Below are positions 12,217 to 27,200 of a stretch of 64,000 bases of DNA, in pieces. The notes under the pieces are model-generated. The model worked only from the letters and a program-made list of their open reading frames with translations, was not told the origin of the DNA and made no database searches. The stretch spans positions 62,001 through 126,000 of the forward strand of contig WACJ01000360.1 of NCBI GenBank assembly GCA_008973525.1, in the 5' to 3' direction. How positions within the stretch are numbered: position 1 is the first letter of the stretch; every line of letters starts with the position of its first letter. This DNA comes from Stenopsyche tienmushanensis. Its lineage: Eukaryota > Arthropoda > Insecta > Trichoptera > Stenopsychidae. Position numbers and translations under genes: made by a program.

Positions 12217-15200
12217 GTAAGTTTCATTAAACAAAGATAAATATATCGGGGTTGTATTGCAGCGAAGCAAATATAATATTTTTCGGCTTACGCATATTGT
12301 GCAGGGTCTGCTTTGTTTTACTATGATCTCTACCATTTTCAGTTCGCATTCATCCGCCCCATAAATCATTTCTAAGGTTTATTGTATCTGGAGAGGAAAT
12401 ATGGGTTCTTTTACGCCGGTACTCCCAAAAGGCTCCCTCTTTATTCCCAAAGGTGATTTTTGGTCCGCAAAGCGGTACTATTCATTGGATACGATACGTA
12501 AAATTTTACCTGAATTAAATCGGCTTACTATCCTCGACTACGTCAAATTCTGGGATTTATCTTAAATATTACCGGAAATTTCTTAAGATTAGCATTAAAT
12601 CCACATAAATATGACGATAAAAATAATTAAATGTTTATTTAAAAAAATATAGGACTGTTATTTAAAAAGTAGTGATTATTTCACATCACGGTCCTGCAGA
12701 GGACTGTTTGTGGTTTTTCCTTGAAGATGATGATATTTCTAACATTTTTTTTGTTAATTATGTTAAATTTTAAAAGCTTAAAGCGGATTTTTATCTTATT
12801 CTGTCATCACGTGAAATAGTTGTTACAGACCATAAATAATACATTAAAATGGGAATTAATTAAATGAAAAGTTGAATGACTTTTTCTTGATTAGTATTAT
12901 CTGATAAGATGGCATGATCTTTGAGTTTTATCTGGGAATACTTACCCAGCGGATCGTGCGAACCATGTAATAGAAGACTCCACAGGCAAAGAAATCCAGT
13001 GGTGTCAGGTGCATACAAAGCAAACACTTATTAGAGCAAATTTAGTAAATAAACTTAATAAAAAATTATTAGCATAAAAAGTATTTTCTTAACCCTGACA
13101 TGATAAACTGTACCTCTTCAAGTTTAAAGATTTATTGAATGTTTTTTTATAACATGTAGCATATCATTGAAAAGAGTATAATCTGCAGAACTCTTTACAA
13201 CTTTACTAGAGTTCAAAATAGTTGTTAGTTTTTTGTTTAAAACAAATTTGTTAACATTTCTCATTCATTTGGACATTTTATTTGACTTTGAAACGTATTA
13301 AAACACTCCTCTAATCACCTTAAAAAAATAGTCGGTCCATGTGCAAAACATCCAGTATATATTTCGTCATAATTTAAACTTCCCGTATCGCTCCTTTTCC
13401 AAAGATTTATTATAAATTGGGGTTTTTATACATGCGTATTAGTTATGCTAATATATTTACTAGATTTGCGTACTTTTAAAGCAAGCAGAACCCTTAAAAG
13501 TGTGCTAATAGCGTTTACACGCTTTTATGGCTTTTGCGAGCCATGGAAACTTTGATTGAATCTGCTCCGGGAATTACTAATTTATATACTGAACGTACGT
13601 TTTCTTTCCGTTTCCGACCCTTTTGGACGCTTTTTTTTTGTTAAAAAATATGTAAAAATAGGGATTGAAAATTCAATTCAAAGAAATAGCTCTATACGTT
13701 TTTGTGTGCTATTTTCAATAAGAATTATTGCGTGAAAATGCTTGAATGCCTGAAAAATATATTATTTCAATTTCCAGTTCTGTAAATTCATATTCGATAA
13801 ATTCATTTGATTAACGAAGCTTTATATCCCAACAGTGTATTAACTCACGTGGAAGCATTTCAATGATAAAACACCACTGAGATGAATAACAAAACAATAA
13901 TTTTCATTTTTAAATTGGACCACTTTTTGATTAAAATTTTGAACAGAATATAAATATATTTAAATTGCTAAAAGTACAATAATTCAATTTTTAAATTAAT
14001 GTAATAAACATTTAATAACAAGCAAGCCATTATAGTGTTATGATCAATTAATCTAATTTTTGAATAAATGTTTTGTTTTAATAAACTCATTTTTTTACAT
14101 ATTAGGATTTTATTTGTTATTTAACACACTTATGTCGGGCGCCAATGCGTGCGAAATTGTGACAACATAGTCGCATGTAAAAATCGCTGTAACTTCAAAA
14201 CTACCAAATATTTTTAATAATTGGATCGTACAATTAGCAAGAATGAAATAAACGTATTGTTTGCCACTTTTAAGTAATGCCCAATATATATTAATAGTTA
14301 TTATTCTTAAAAGTACTGGAGGACGATTATATTAGTTCAATAATTTATTTTTGAATGATAACCCACGGTAATCCGACAAATGTTTTGTAAGGCGATGTCG
14401 GATTGTTCAATTTGTCAGACTATAGAGTACTGTCCCCGACTCCTTGCCGTCCAGAAATTTTTGGAAAGGAGTACTTGTAATCTGAAAAAATATGAAAATG
14501 GTGAGATAGACATAGACTACACAATGTTTCATATTATAAAATTGATGTCATAGCACAATGGCCAAAGTAAAAAAAATAAAAATCTGTTACCATCATAAAA
14601 TGATGATGCCATGATGATTTTTAAAGCGTTTTGATTATCTACTTAACTATTTATTCCACACGAGAGAGAGAGAGAGGGAGAGATCTGGCTGCAGGAGGGA
14701 CGACCTCCCGCAGCCAAGGCTAACCGACGACTGTCCCGACTCTCACCTCCTGCGCGTCACTACCCAACCGGCAACGGTCGGTAAGCAGGTGCAATGTCTC
14801 CGCAGGGCCACAAGAGATGGCGCTGTTAAAATCACACATTGCACCTGAAAAGAGACGAAAGATGTCGCTGTTAATCTGTCGAATTAAATCTGTTCAGATT
14901 AATAGCGCTATTACGTGGGGATGGTAAATCGCCCACGCTACACTTTCATAACCAATATGGGTCCAGAAATAGATGTATGTCTGTTTCGTTCCTGGAGAAA
15001 TTATTGTATATATACAAAGCTTCCTCCACCTCTGAATGTTTATCTTTCTTGAAAGTTTGTCTCTTAACTTGCCCACCATCAATGGTGGAGACGAAATTTT
15101 GAATATTCTCGCGGTTTTTTTGTATCATAAATTGTGGATGGTCCTACGTCGTACTCACTTGCCAATTTACAAACATATTCATTGCGTTTTAGGCTGCGTC

Positions 15201-18200
15201 CAAAATTATACTTTTGCATTTTTTACATCGAGATGTCGGACTACAGAGGGCGCCGGATTAGACTGGGGCCGGATTATCGCGAGTCTGCTGTAGTATTATT
15301 TTTTCCGCATTTCATCACTAATTGTAAATGTGCAGATTGAAGTCCCGACGCAAAATTACTATATAATTGACAATAAATTTGACAGATTTAGTTTTAACAA
15401 CATAGCTGCTATAATCTGACATGATATTAGAGAATGATTTTGGCTAAGAATTATATTGAAATTTTTCTAAGATAGTCGAAAAATTAGTACTTTTTATTAG
15501 GTTATTATTTTTTATTAAATAAATAATTATTTGTAGGAAGTTTTAAACATAATACAGTCTTCGGTGATGGAGCGATTGTTTTTAACAATATGTGTCAACC
15601 CCTCGTCTGCGCCAACGCGGACGCTCCTTCAGCAGCTGAAGGATTGGAAAAATGCGAAACGTTAAATCCGAAATAGAAAATGTGTTTATCTACCGATACA
15701 AAAGTGGTTTGAAAGTCGTTTATAATTCTTTCAGTCTTGCGGACATCCTATATTGTTATAAATGGATGAACACGAAAGCCTGCCAAGCCATTGTTCTTTT
15801 CTTTGATGGAAACATTGCGGAAACGTGATAATGTAACTTTCGGCGGTAGCAGTCTCATATAGTAGAAAAATATCTGCGAAATCAGATTATACGAGAGCAT
15901 ATGAAAATTCACCTATCTTTTTATTTTCGGATATAAATATTTAATAAGCGCTCCGGAGATATTCCTATGATTGGCCGCTTTTTTGCGTTCCGTGGCATTT
16001 ACGACAATGCCTTCCCTCGAATCGGTATCCCAAACGTAAAAGCGCTATCGGAAATGGACTATCGAAAGTGTTATTTCGATTCCAGTATACCCAATAATTC
16101 AAGGGATATTCCAGGAAGGTTTTTAAGAGATATTTTTTTATACGGAATCCTCGATAGGAAAAATGAAATATAATGTAGCATAAATTCGAAACAAGTGGGA
16201 TACATATTGAAAGGAAAACCGTCCCTGGATACTTTGTGCTTAAATATAAAGACGTTCCGGAGATTATTTTTTCCCCTATTTATTCGTAATCGTCTGAAAA
16301 CTTTCAAGGCTTAACACTAAGTTGGATTTTTCAATAACTTTGTAGTGTTTATTTTCGTAAATACTCGGATAAAAATAGAAAAAGGACTAATTTTCCATAA
16401 ATTGATGATCCAGGCTTCAAAATTCTTTAACTTTTTTTTTAAATTTTAAATGACAAAGAAACTATTAAACGGTTTAATAATGCTGATATAATAGATATTA
16501 GATTAAGTTTAGCATGATTATAAATTTTTAATTAACTTTCCGCGAATATATATTTTACAAGCATCGAAATCAGTGTACATATGCTTATTAGAGAATAGTT
16601 AATGTTTTTTTTAATATAATATTAACAAATACCCGGCATGTATTGCAATGCCACAAGCGCTTAGTAATTATTTGAAAAGATACACAGTACGTGGTTTATT
16701 GCTTCAGGCCACGTGTAGCGCGGGCTAAAGGGCAGGGTTCTAAAATGATGCACACACTCGCTCTCGCCTCGAAGACAGACTGTCTCTCTCTATATATCGT
16801 GAGCTTAATCGCCGTATTGCGCGCGCATCCTTTCTCTCCCCGCCTCCGCAGACCAAGTTTCATCTCACCAGACCAATATGGTGCATCCATTAAACGTCTC
16901 ACATAACAAATTGCGTACACAAATAACACTTGTACTAATTCTATAACATTTACGAAAGTATGCAAGATAACTCTTAAAAATTTCATCGCAATCGGATGAA
17001 CGGTATAGCAATGCATAAAATATGAACAAACAAACATTGATTTTTATATAGAAGATATCAAATTTAAAAAAAACGAATCTGAAATCCCATCGAAAAAAGA
17101 AAATTTCCTTTCATATTTTATTTGATTTTCTCGCAATAAATAAGTATATTCGGTACTTCGTTAAGGGATGCCGACCAACATCATCCATTTTGTGGAAAAC
17201 CTACCAAATCTCACTAAATTTAGACACGACAAAAGGTTATTGGATCATGGAAGGCTGTTGACCTGAGGCTTTGCGAGCTGACCTGGCCATCATAAAATAT
17301 TATTTTATTTCCGTCCTACTATAACACATTACTATCCCATTAATTATCCACATGATTTTTCTCTCGCTCTGCAGTCATTATAGTTGATAATATACGTAAC
17401 GATGCTCATATGCTTTATAAGCCGGCATTTCAAGCAAACATGTAATACCAGGTAAATTACTAATTACAAAACTTGGACAGAATATAAGCATCTGGTGCTT
17501 TTGGAAAGTTAAAAGCGGGGCTTCCATAATGATGTGTTAATGAAAATACTATAGTTTCAAGGATCCATTTATTACACTAACTTCCTTAATACGCCATATG
17601 GCTAAGGAAGAGTGACATGTATGATATATATGGAATTCTTCGATTAACTATAAACTTAAAGTTTGCGCTTAACAACTCTACAAAATATATTTCTTAGATA
17701 AAATTTAAAAAAATGTATATTTAGTATTTACTAATAATGAATTATACGGAGATATGTCAATGTGAATATCACATCAAAATAACATAAAGAATAATGAAAA
17801 AATTAAAATTTTCAAACTCGATTCGCATAGGGTTCAACTCGGCTAACTGTATGATAAAGTTCTTATTGCGGGAGATGATCACATCCATATCATCTGTATC
17901 AAATATTGATCTCCCATTGCACTCGACGCACGATCTTCGAGTCTCAGAGAAAAAGGATCACCGAGGAGTTGTCTGGACAGGTTAGGGAAAAAGTCCCCTG
18001 GATGAGCAGGCAGTGGGGGTTAGATGGAGCCGACATCAAAGAAAATAACTACGTGTTACGGAAAGAAAACACATCACTTTGAAAATACAGCATCACGTCT
18101 CATAGCCGCCGCCGTGTTCTGAATAAATTCAAATAAGTGATATTTGTGTTATCATTTCGACACCCATCTCAACATTCCGTTCAATAATTCCATCGAATAC

Positions 18201-21200
18201 CCTCTTATCGTGATCGTACGCGTCTGTAGCTGATCAAAAATTTACATTGGAGAGGATGGTCATCCTCCCGCGAACTTATAGTAGCTTTGTCTTCGAGTTG
18301 TATTTGTAAATGTTCTTTCAGCGGGTCACCGAAGTGAGCGTGTATCGAAGGAAACTGCTATGGTCTCATCAAAAACAACCATGGCAACTATTAGGAAATG
18401 CTTGTTTAACAGTTTAGGGCATAGGTTTACAACTTTATTCGGGTGGCAACCCCTTTTATAAAAGCCATGTGATCCGCGACCCTGATGCATTTAAAAAAGT
18501 CTTTTTTATAAGGTAATTATAAAAAAAAAACAACGAAAATTCATTCTCGCAGAGATATATACACACAAATGAAGCTAAAACTCGAAAGGCAAGCATCGTC
18601 ACATTTGGGTGTGAATGATACATATCACACCAGAATTGTGTTAGCAATTTTTCATTAAACGCGCCGAGTAATCATTCCGCAAATCCAAGAATTTATCTTT
18701 TAGCTCTCGGGAATACTGGCTAAATCAAGCGAAGCAGAGAATGGATTTTGTGCCAATGTAGTTTCTTTTTCTTTCAGCTCAGGGAAGTAAAGCTGAAGTT
18801 CGCTTCCAAGGGATTCGAGATGCCCATTTCACGTTCAGAATCATCTACCATACTGCAGAGTTTGGAAGAAATGTTACCAAGATTTATTTTTCTTCACCGC
18901 CAGTTTTGCAGCTTGGATAAAAATGACCTGAGGTTATCGTTAAATGCGATAATATTCGTTTACTTTCCCTAAATTTTCAGGTTCAACCTATTTTGCTGTT
19001 CTAATATATCTGCTAGATATGCTACTTTTTTCAACCAAGCTTTGTCGTTAAAGTATACCAAAAGGTCATGTTTCTCTTGGACTTCAAGAACAACTTGATT
19101 TCATCTTTCAATTTAAAGACACGATTCACAATATTTTCTTTCGACAACCAGAGTACTGCAGTGTAGAAAAGAAGAACCTCGTGATCAAAATCCATGTCTT
19201 TGCACAGTTCTTTAAACAGACGGGTATTAAGAACTCCAGATTTGATGTAATTTACGATTTTTATCAACGTATCTTTTGTGAATGTGATATGAATCATGAG
19301 GAGCTAGTTCTTTTACTTTTTAGCATAGAAGCATAGATCGTAGATCATCTGTACAAATCTCACAGACGTTTTTCCACTTTAATCCTTCAGTCTCAAAAAA
19401 CTATTTATTTTCTCCATAATATCTTCCTCATTTTTTGTAGTAGTTTCAAGTCTACTACAAAATAGGAACTCTTCTTTGATAACATCTGAATTAATATATT
19501 TTACGAGGACAAGCGACTAAGCATAAGAATTTACGTCTTTTGATTCATCAACTTGAATAGAAAAAAATGATGAAACCTTTCATCTCATTTCATTAAAAAT
19601 TAAAAATCTGCTTTTTAACGTCTACGGATAATTCTGATATACACCTTGGAATAGTATTATTAGACAGAGATATTAATGGCGTCTTTTCTTCGTTGGAATT
19701 AAATTCACTATCTTCAACATGCAGGGCTTGACGAGCTTTTCTCCAATTGTGTGAGGTTTTTTTGCTTGGCCATTTCCAATGCGACTTCATATTATATTTG
19801 CACTAATGCTGTGCTTGCTTGCTGAAAACTTCTTATTCGATCAAGTCTCTGAAGTTTGCAACTAGTTTTATACCGACGACAGAACTCCAAATCCTTTTTA
19901 GTGTGTTCTGAATGGTTCGTCTCAAAAAGTGACGTTTGAGTTTAGAAGGTTCTTCATGACTGAGAACAACTTTGCACAATACGCATTGTAGCTTCTCTAT
20001 GCCATTGTTAATCAAGTTAGTAAATCAAATTTCAGATATTTTTCTAAATATTTATGTTTTTGACTGTATAAGTTGGCGAAGTAATTTCGTTGATATACGT
20101 TACGGAATTTATTGCTTAAGTAAGCATACTTGCTTCATGCCAGGCTAATAAACGTAAATCGGGATTATACTGAATTAATTTGCATGCATGGATAAATCGT
20201 ATTGATACAAAAAATAATCCCAATTTCAACCATAAAAAGAACATTTTTTTATTAATAAATCCGTTGATTCTTTGCTCAGCTCAGAACTTCTTTTGTTAGG
20301 ACAAGATCAATGTTTTACAAAGGCACACCGCCATTTTTCAGGTACGCTGAAACTCTGAACTTTTCCATTTGTTTTCGGGGATTGTCGGGCTCTGCTGAAG
20401 ACACGTGGAATTCCCACAGTGAAAATGAAAAGTGTTTTCTTCCCCTTTTGAAAATCGCCTTTGAAGATAAAATACGAGCGAGGGCTTATCAAATAATTTT
20501 ATCGTTAAAACCGCTCATGATTTTCAATTAGCGTTCAGCATTTCACAAAAAATAAAATAACAACGCATTTAATTTGTATTTATGACACCGAAATCGTAAT
20601 ATCAAAGCCCTTTACGACAATATAACTATATTCTATAAATCAGGATGCAGAATAATATTCCGTTCGAAAGAGTCCCACGATTTTTACAGGATATGATAGT
20701 GCGAATTATGATAATCGGAGTGTGTTTGTATATTTGGATTTTATTTCATTATCATCCCTTATGGTCGACAATCTATGGGTTGGATACAATTCGATATAGC
20801 GTGACAAACACTTGAGTAAATAAATTGCTGACAAAATTTATGGCACACGATAAGAATCTTCAGAAAAACAAGTGGAAACATAAATTGAAATTATTCGTTC
20901 TGTCGAAATGGATGTGCTCTCTTGTGTTCGATCTCTATGATGTTATTCCGTAAAAAAAGATGGATGTTTCTTTGTTTTTGTTAGCCGACGAATTCACAAA
21001 AGTGGAAAGCTCAGTTAGGGGCTTTGTGTGTTTGGAATAATACAAATTATTTTGTTTCAAGTTTCAAAAATAATTTTAAAGCAGAGTTACTTTATTATAT
21101 TGATTAATGGGAGTTATTTGGTCTCAATTGCGTTTTCTTTTAGCTTATAATATTTCCCATACAGACACAAAGGATTGATTATACGAATATTGGAGTGCTA

Positions 21201-24200
21201 AGGACTAAAATAGTCATCATGTTAAAATAGTTACAATGACTTCGTTGTCTTTTATATCGCTTTAAAATCGAACTGATAGGATGAATATCCAAAACAGAGA
21301 GCTTTCCCATTCTCGAATTTGCAAGAATAAGATATACCGAGTTCACACCATTGCGAATATAAAAGCGATTTTGCAAGGAAACTTACACAGAATCAAGACT
21401 TTAATATTGAGCGTATGAAGAGGTGAATATATACAGGTGATTTAGATGTCACCTGAATGGATATGGAAGAAATCTTAGTTCTTCAATTAACAACGTACGA
21501 TTGCACTATGCATGATGATGATGGCAAATAAGTGCAATACTTAAAAAATTGTTGAAGATCATTACTCGTTTTATTACCTAGTTGAAAACATTATGCTTTC
21601 TTGAGAATGAAAATGTTATATGTTTTCCAAATGGTTTTCAAGCAATTCTGTCTATTTTTTAAATTAAATTTGATTTGTAACTATATTAAAAATCTGTAAA
21701 ATAAAACTAAAAATGCGTCAGTGAATCGTTTTATAAACACAAAAAATATACAGTGCTTTATCAAGAATGCTAGCTACATTTAGGAATGCAGAAAATGGAA
21801 GAAATTTCTTTGCAAAATATTCAAATAGCTTAGTAATTTCAAATTCTCATTAAGTTTACTTTCAGATTCCTCTAATAAAATGCAGAACTTTTCTAGCACA
21901 AATGTTTCCAATGCTTACTCCGGAATGCCAGTTTTGCAACTTGGATGCAAAAATCAGACGACTGAATTTACATAATGTGCATTATTTTCCGTGAAGGTTA
22001 ATTAGTGTCTTTAAATGTATACTAAATATGTGCATTATTGTAAACTATAAGATATATATTAACATCCCTAACAGGAACAATTTAACTCAACTCTGGGACA
22101 CGATTAAAAACATTTAATTTTGACAATCAATGCACACAAAACAAGTTTTTCCACGCTATTGAAAGTTGTGAAATAGTTGTCAGCAATAACTGTCCTCTCA
22201 TTTCCTTTGGATTTGCCAGTTAATTTCAGTAGCACATCTTTGCCTAAGTTGACTGCTTTCTAGTCTTCTTATTTTCCAGTATACAGGATACATTTACAAG
22301 GTTATCTATTTCCTGAATCACAGACCCACCATCTGATTTTTACAGACATATGGTGCAAAAACATTTTCTGCAGCACAGGTAAAAGAAAAATATCATACAA
22401 AATATAGGTTTTTCCAAACATATGATGCGAAAGGATTTTTTACTGCATAAGTAAAAATGCAGGTCAATATGAGAAATATGATATTTTATGGAGCGAAAGG
22501 ATTAAAATTTCTTTACGGAACATGAAGAAAGACATGATTTGAAAAACGAGGGATCCCGATTTTTAATTCTAAATTTTGTAAAGCCCTTCAATGGCCAAAG
22601 TCTTTTTTTTGCGAAGGGGGAATCTTTAAAAGACACCACCATTTTGGTGGTAGTGTGGGATTTTTATCCACTACTCTTCGGATGCCACCCGGTGTTGCAA
22701 GAACCAAGAGTTCTCCCGCGCAGGTAGCTCACTACCATTCTGGTGAGGTATGGTGGGGTGTCAATTTCCTTCAAGGCCCTGAGGATCAGATGCCAGATGA
22801 CCCTGATGCTGTTTTTTGACCAGGGGCTGAACACCAGGGTCACAAAAGCCATAAATGAAATTTACGGCGAAGTGTTATCATTACGACGTGAAAGTTACAC
22901 ATCATTAGGGCACAATATTTTGGAACTCAAATTCACTTCAGGTAAATACATTTATAAGGCAAAAATGAACGGACGTGCAAAATTTAAGTCGAATGAATAT
23001 TGGATCAGTATCCATTAAGCACCATGTTCTCTCAAGTAAATTATTTTAACGAAGCAAACATTCAAGGCATGAAATGCTTTTATAAACTACAGCGGGCGTT
23101 GAACATATTTTGAGTGTGTATGTAAAAAATCCTTCATTAAATTTTATATTGCTGGGATTTTTTATGTATGCCTTCCTTATCTCTTTGTTATGCGAGTTTC
23201 CCTTTCAGAATTATTACCGTCATAAACAAAGTGGGAAAATTTAAAACCGTAAATTTCTCTTTTTTCGCGTATCTTTTATGTATTTTTTCCGACTTAATGA
23301 TTTGAATCCGGATTAAAATCTTCACGCAGATTTATTAACAGCATCTCAAAGGACGAAGACGGAAGACAAAAAGAATAAACGTTCATCGCACAAATAGACC
23401 ATTATTTGGTAATTTTACTTCGGAGTAACGACATCTCAATTGTAATCGAGTATATATTGGTAGATTGCGTATTTATCAGCAAAAAATATGTTTAAACTAT
23501 TGTCTAAGGTTGTTGTCTTATGAATTTATGTTTTCCATTTGCAATTTCAAATTGAGTACATCTTCTATAACAAGGGTCAAAAATAAATAAACGCTCTAAG
23601 ATTACTACATTTCACTCTAAAGTTAAAGCAAATATAATTGTGGAAGAACAACAAGAACACCTGTGTTAATTGTATTTTGGAATTCTCGATAAAACAATGT
23701 CTGCAACCTTTGTATACTTAAAAAGCTAGGAGTTTTTTTTAAAATCAAACATGGCCGCCACTACGACCTAAAACGATTTATGTACATTTCGTATGGCAGC
23801 TATAAGTATTTATATTTTTTCAGAAATATTAATGATAACATTTTATAGAATATTATTTTTAATGGACTTTTACAAAATTTCAAGATGGTATCTTTGAAAC
23901 TGCGACCGTGAATAGCAAAAAAAAAGAGTAAAAAAAGAAGAAGAGGAAAACGAAAAAAACTTCACACATTCGCCTCGTATCCATCGATACAAACGTTTTG
24001 AAAGTCGGATTGAATTTTTTTTCATTAATGTACACAATGAAATCTTAAAAAAAAAAAAATCTCAAATTTTATATATTAGATACGTAACAAGAAATAAACT
24101 AAGCAATAAGTCAATATTTTTAGTGAGAAAGATGAACCTGATGCTTTAATAATAAATTATCAACATTTGGCGTCAATTTTGTAATTTTGTCAATTTTAAT

Positions 24201-27200
24201 CTTAAATCTCCTCGGCTAATGATGTCCAGTCTGTTTCTTTTTTTCATTAGGAGATTGGTAACAGCGCTGAACCCCCATTCCACTAGATATGACGATGGAA
24301 AGGAAATTAAACATTTCCTCGCTATATTCCATAATACGGGATAAGTCACGGGTATGTTGTTTTGCAGCCAGAATTGCTGATATCCTTTTTTTAACTGAAC
24401 CTTAAGTACTTAGTTCAGTCAGTTCTTCTTGTATTATGACATTCGTTTCTTCTATGTCACCATATGGATTAATTATTCACGGTGGTAATACCATAGTCAA
24501 AACATCCTCAAACCTAGTTTCAAAATCTGAATAGAGGGCATTTAAATGTTGAACGTAGGTTGAAACGTCGTCTTTCCTGGCAGTTTATCAGTAACAAATT
24601 GGGGAACTGAGAAAATTCGTCCCATCCAATATTTTTCTTCATTAGTTTAACTCTGGCAAGAAACGCTGATAAGATGGACTTTGTTTTAATCAAATTTAAA
24701 CTGTCGCCTAGTAACTGCAAATTAACCATATTAAATTTTGTAAAATTTTGTTTGTTTCTGTGGGTGAGGAATCTTCACAAACTTTTTTTTTTCTTCCCGT
24801 CTCTTATATGTAAGTTCGGCACTATTACAACATTTACAACCTAAATTGGCCAAAACCAAGCCAACGTAATAATTTTTTTTTTTTTTTATAACATACCCCA
24901 ACCTCACATAGCCCAACCTCACATAGCCCAACCTCACATAGCCCAACCTCACATAGCCCAACCTCACATAGCCCAACCTCACATAGCCCAACCTCACATA
25001 GCCCAACCTCACATAGCCCAATCTCACATACCCCAACATAACATACCCCAACCTAACTCCTTCGATAATGGTTCGGGGTCACGTCGTCTGCTAACTTTTC
25101 AGACACCGACGGACGGAGATTGCACGATATTGACATTATGATCTACCAAAATTTTGGACAAAATTTAAAAAAAAAGTTAATTCGTGCACCGTCACGAGCT
25201 AAATTATTAACATCATTAAAAAACCAAACATCATAGTCGACAGCTTCGTCTGTCGAATGTAGTATTCCGTCAACCAACCCTGTCTAAAAAATATGTCTTT
25301 ATATTATAAAATAATATGATGTAAGTAAATAAGTACTATCAGTGTATGTGTTGAGATCCATTATCGTGGACCCCCATTTTCGTTTCATGGACCCCAATTT
25401 TTTTTTTCGCTGACGTAGACCCCTTACAGGTTGTCATAGACCCCTGGGGGTCGATATAGACCACTTTGGGAATCACTGGTTTAGATCATGACACGTACTC
25501 CCGCGCATCGCCTTGACCTCATCAGTAATGTGCAGTATCCGCACCCCCTGTTTTATGATCTTTCCTATTTTGTTTCAAGTGTATTTGAATACTTTTCTGG
25601 AAGTATCCAAACTTGCTGTTAATTTTCGTATAGCCTATGTTGAATTTAATTCAGTTTTAGGACGCAGGATATCGTCATCCACTTTGACCTTTCTCTTACT
25701 TCGGGTCTTATTTTCCAAAGTAAAATTTTCATTTTTAAATTATTTAAACCATCTCTGGCATTGACAAACAGTTAGAGATTCTCTAAGTGTATCACAAAAT
25801 TTTATAGTTGCAGTTGTTGCATTAACTTTTTGAAGATATTCGTACAGTATGAAATTTCACACTGTACACAATTTTTTTTATTAATACGCGAACCATAATT
25901 TGATTTTCACTAATTTCACCTTAGCATTTTAAAACGAACTATTTAAAAATACATTCTAAATTTAATTTTAATACGTTGCCTTGTTAAAAAGTTGTGAAAA
26001 TTCTGTTCAAATTCTCAGCGGTATGTAAAAGGTTAATGCACTGCCGGTGTGACACGTGATCTGATCGCGAATAATGGCGACTCTCATGCGAGTACGAGGC
26101 GGGCACGCATTGATAAACACTGGAAGAGTCGGAATTGTGGGTTTTATTCCCAAAAGGAATAAAAACTTTAGGGAAGGTTAATTTATAACCTGATGTTTCG
26201 AAGGCGGAAAAGTGAATTTTGATTGAAAGAGATTTTTGAACGTATCAAAATAAAGCAACATCTTGAACAAAATAACAGGGTCGTAACAAGGGCGTGGCAA
26301 TGCAGGCGCCCGCCACGAGCGCAACTGGACTTGGGGCGCAAAACGCAGAATACCGACCCGGTCAAGAGTTGCACATGGTTTTTATTTTACTCAGCCATTC
26401 TACTTTACATGCATCAACACTGATTGATTCTGTCCATTTCTATAATATACATCAAGTTGTCTAATCCCTCTTTTCTTCGTTGTCATTATGTTCAGGTATG
26501 GCATCCCATCGAGAACCGCTCATTCAGCAGTCTGAAAAGTGGACCGATTGAGCATACAAGTCTTATGGCCACTCCGTCCCCTTTTAGGGCATTTTCCATG
26601 ATCTGTACGATCGCAAAAGTGACATAGCGTCTAGACACTTTCTATCATAGTATTTTTTACAACAGTAGCCGCCATCTATACGTTAGGTCGGGTACTTTTG
26701 GGACTGTCTTTGTTTATTATTTTAAAGCATACATTATAATAGTATTTAATATATTGCATTTAGAATGATATTAGTTAACTTTAAAAATAAATTGGATTTT
26801 CGGGGGTGGGGGCGTTAAGATAGATACTTGCCACTGGGCGCTTCATACCCTGGTTACGGCTCTGCAAAATAACTCTTTTTGATCTTTTACTCTTTATTGC
26901 GGAGCCTCTACTTTAGTCCGATGGTCGAACGGACCACGTGGAGCATCCCGACAAAAACTATCATCAGACAATAAAAAAAATCTCTTTAGTAATTTATAAA
27001 TTATTCAATATCTTCTTGAAATTTTATTCATTTTCTGAGCGTTCACACAGAAATACAATCGATACATTAACAAAATACCAGTGTAAATATGTTACACTAT
27101 TATTTTAAAAAAGGCTTATTTGAATTTATATTGTAATACAACAAAATAAGCATATCCATAATTACTTTCCATTGCTTTGTTTCAGAAATAACGGCTCTTT

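Noticed and set aside
24731..25051. 106-residue minus-strand ORF with a regular five-residue repeat
   Set aside because: It is only the translation of the 15-bp tandem array, whose unit length is a multiple of three; there is no start or splice context.
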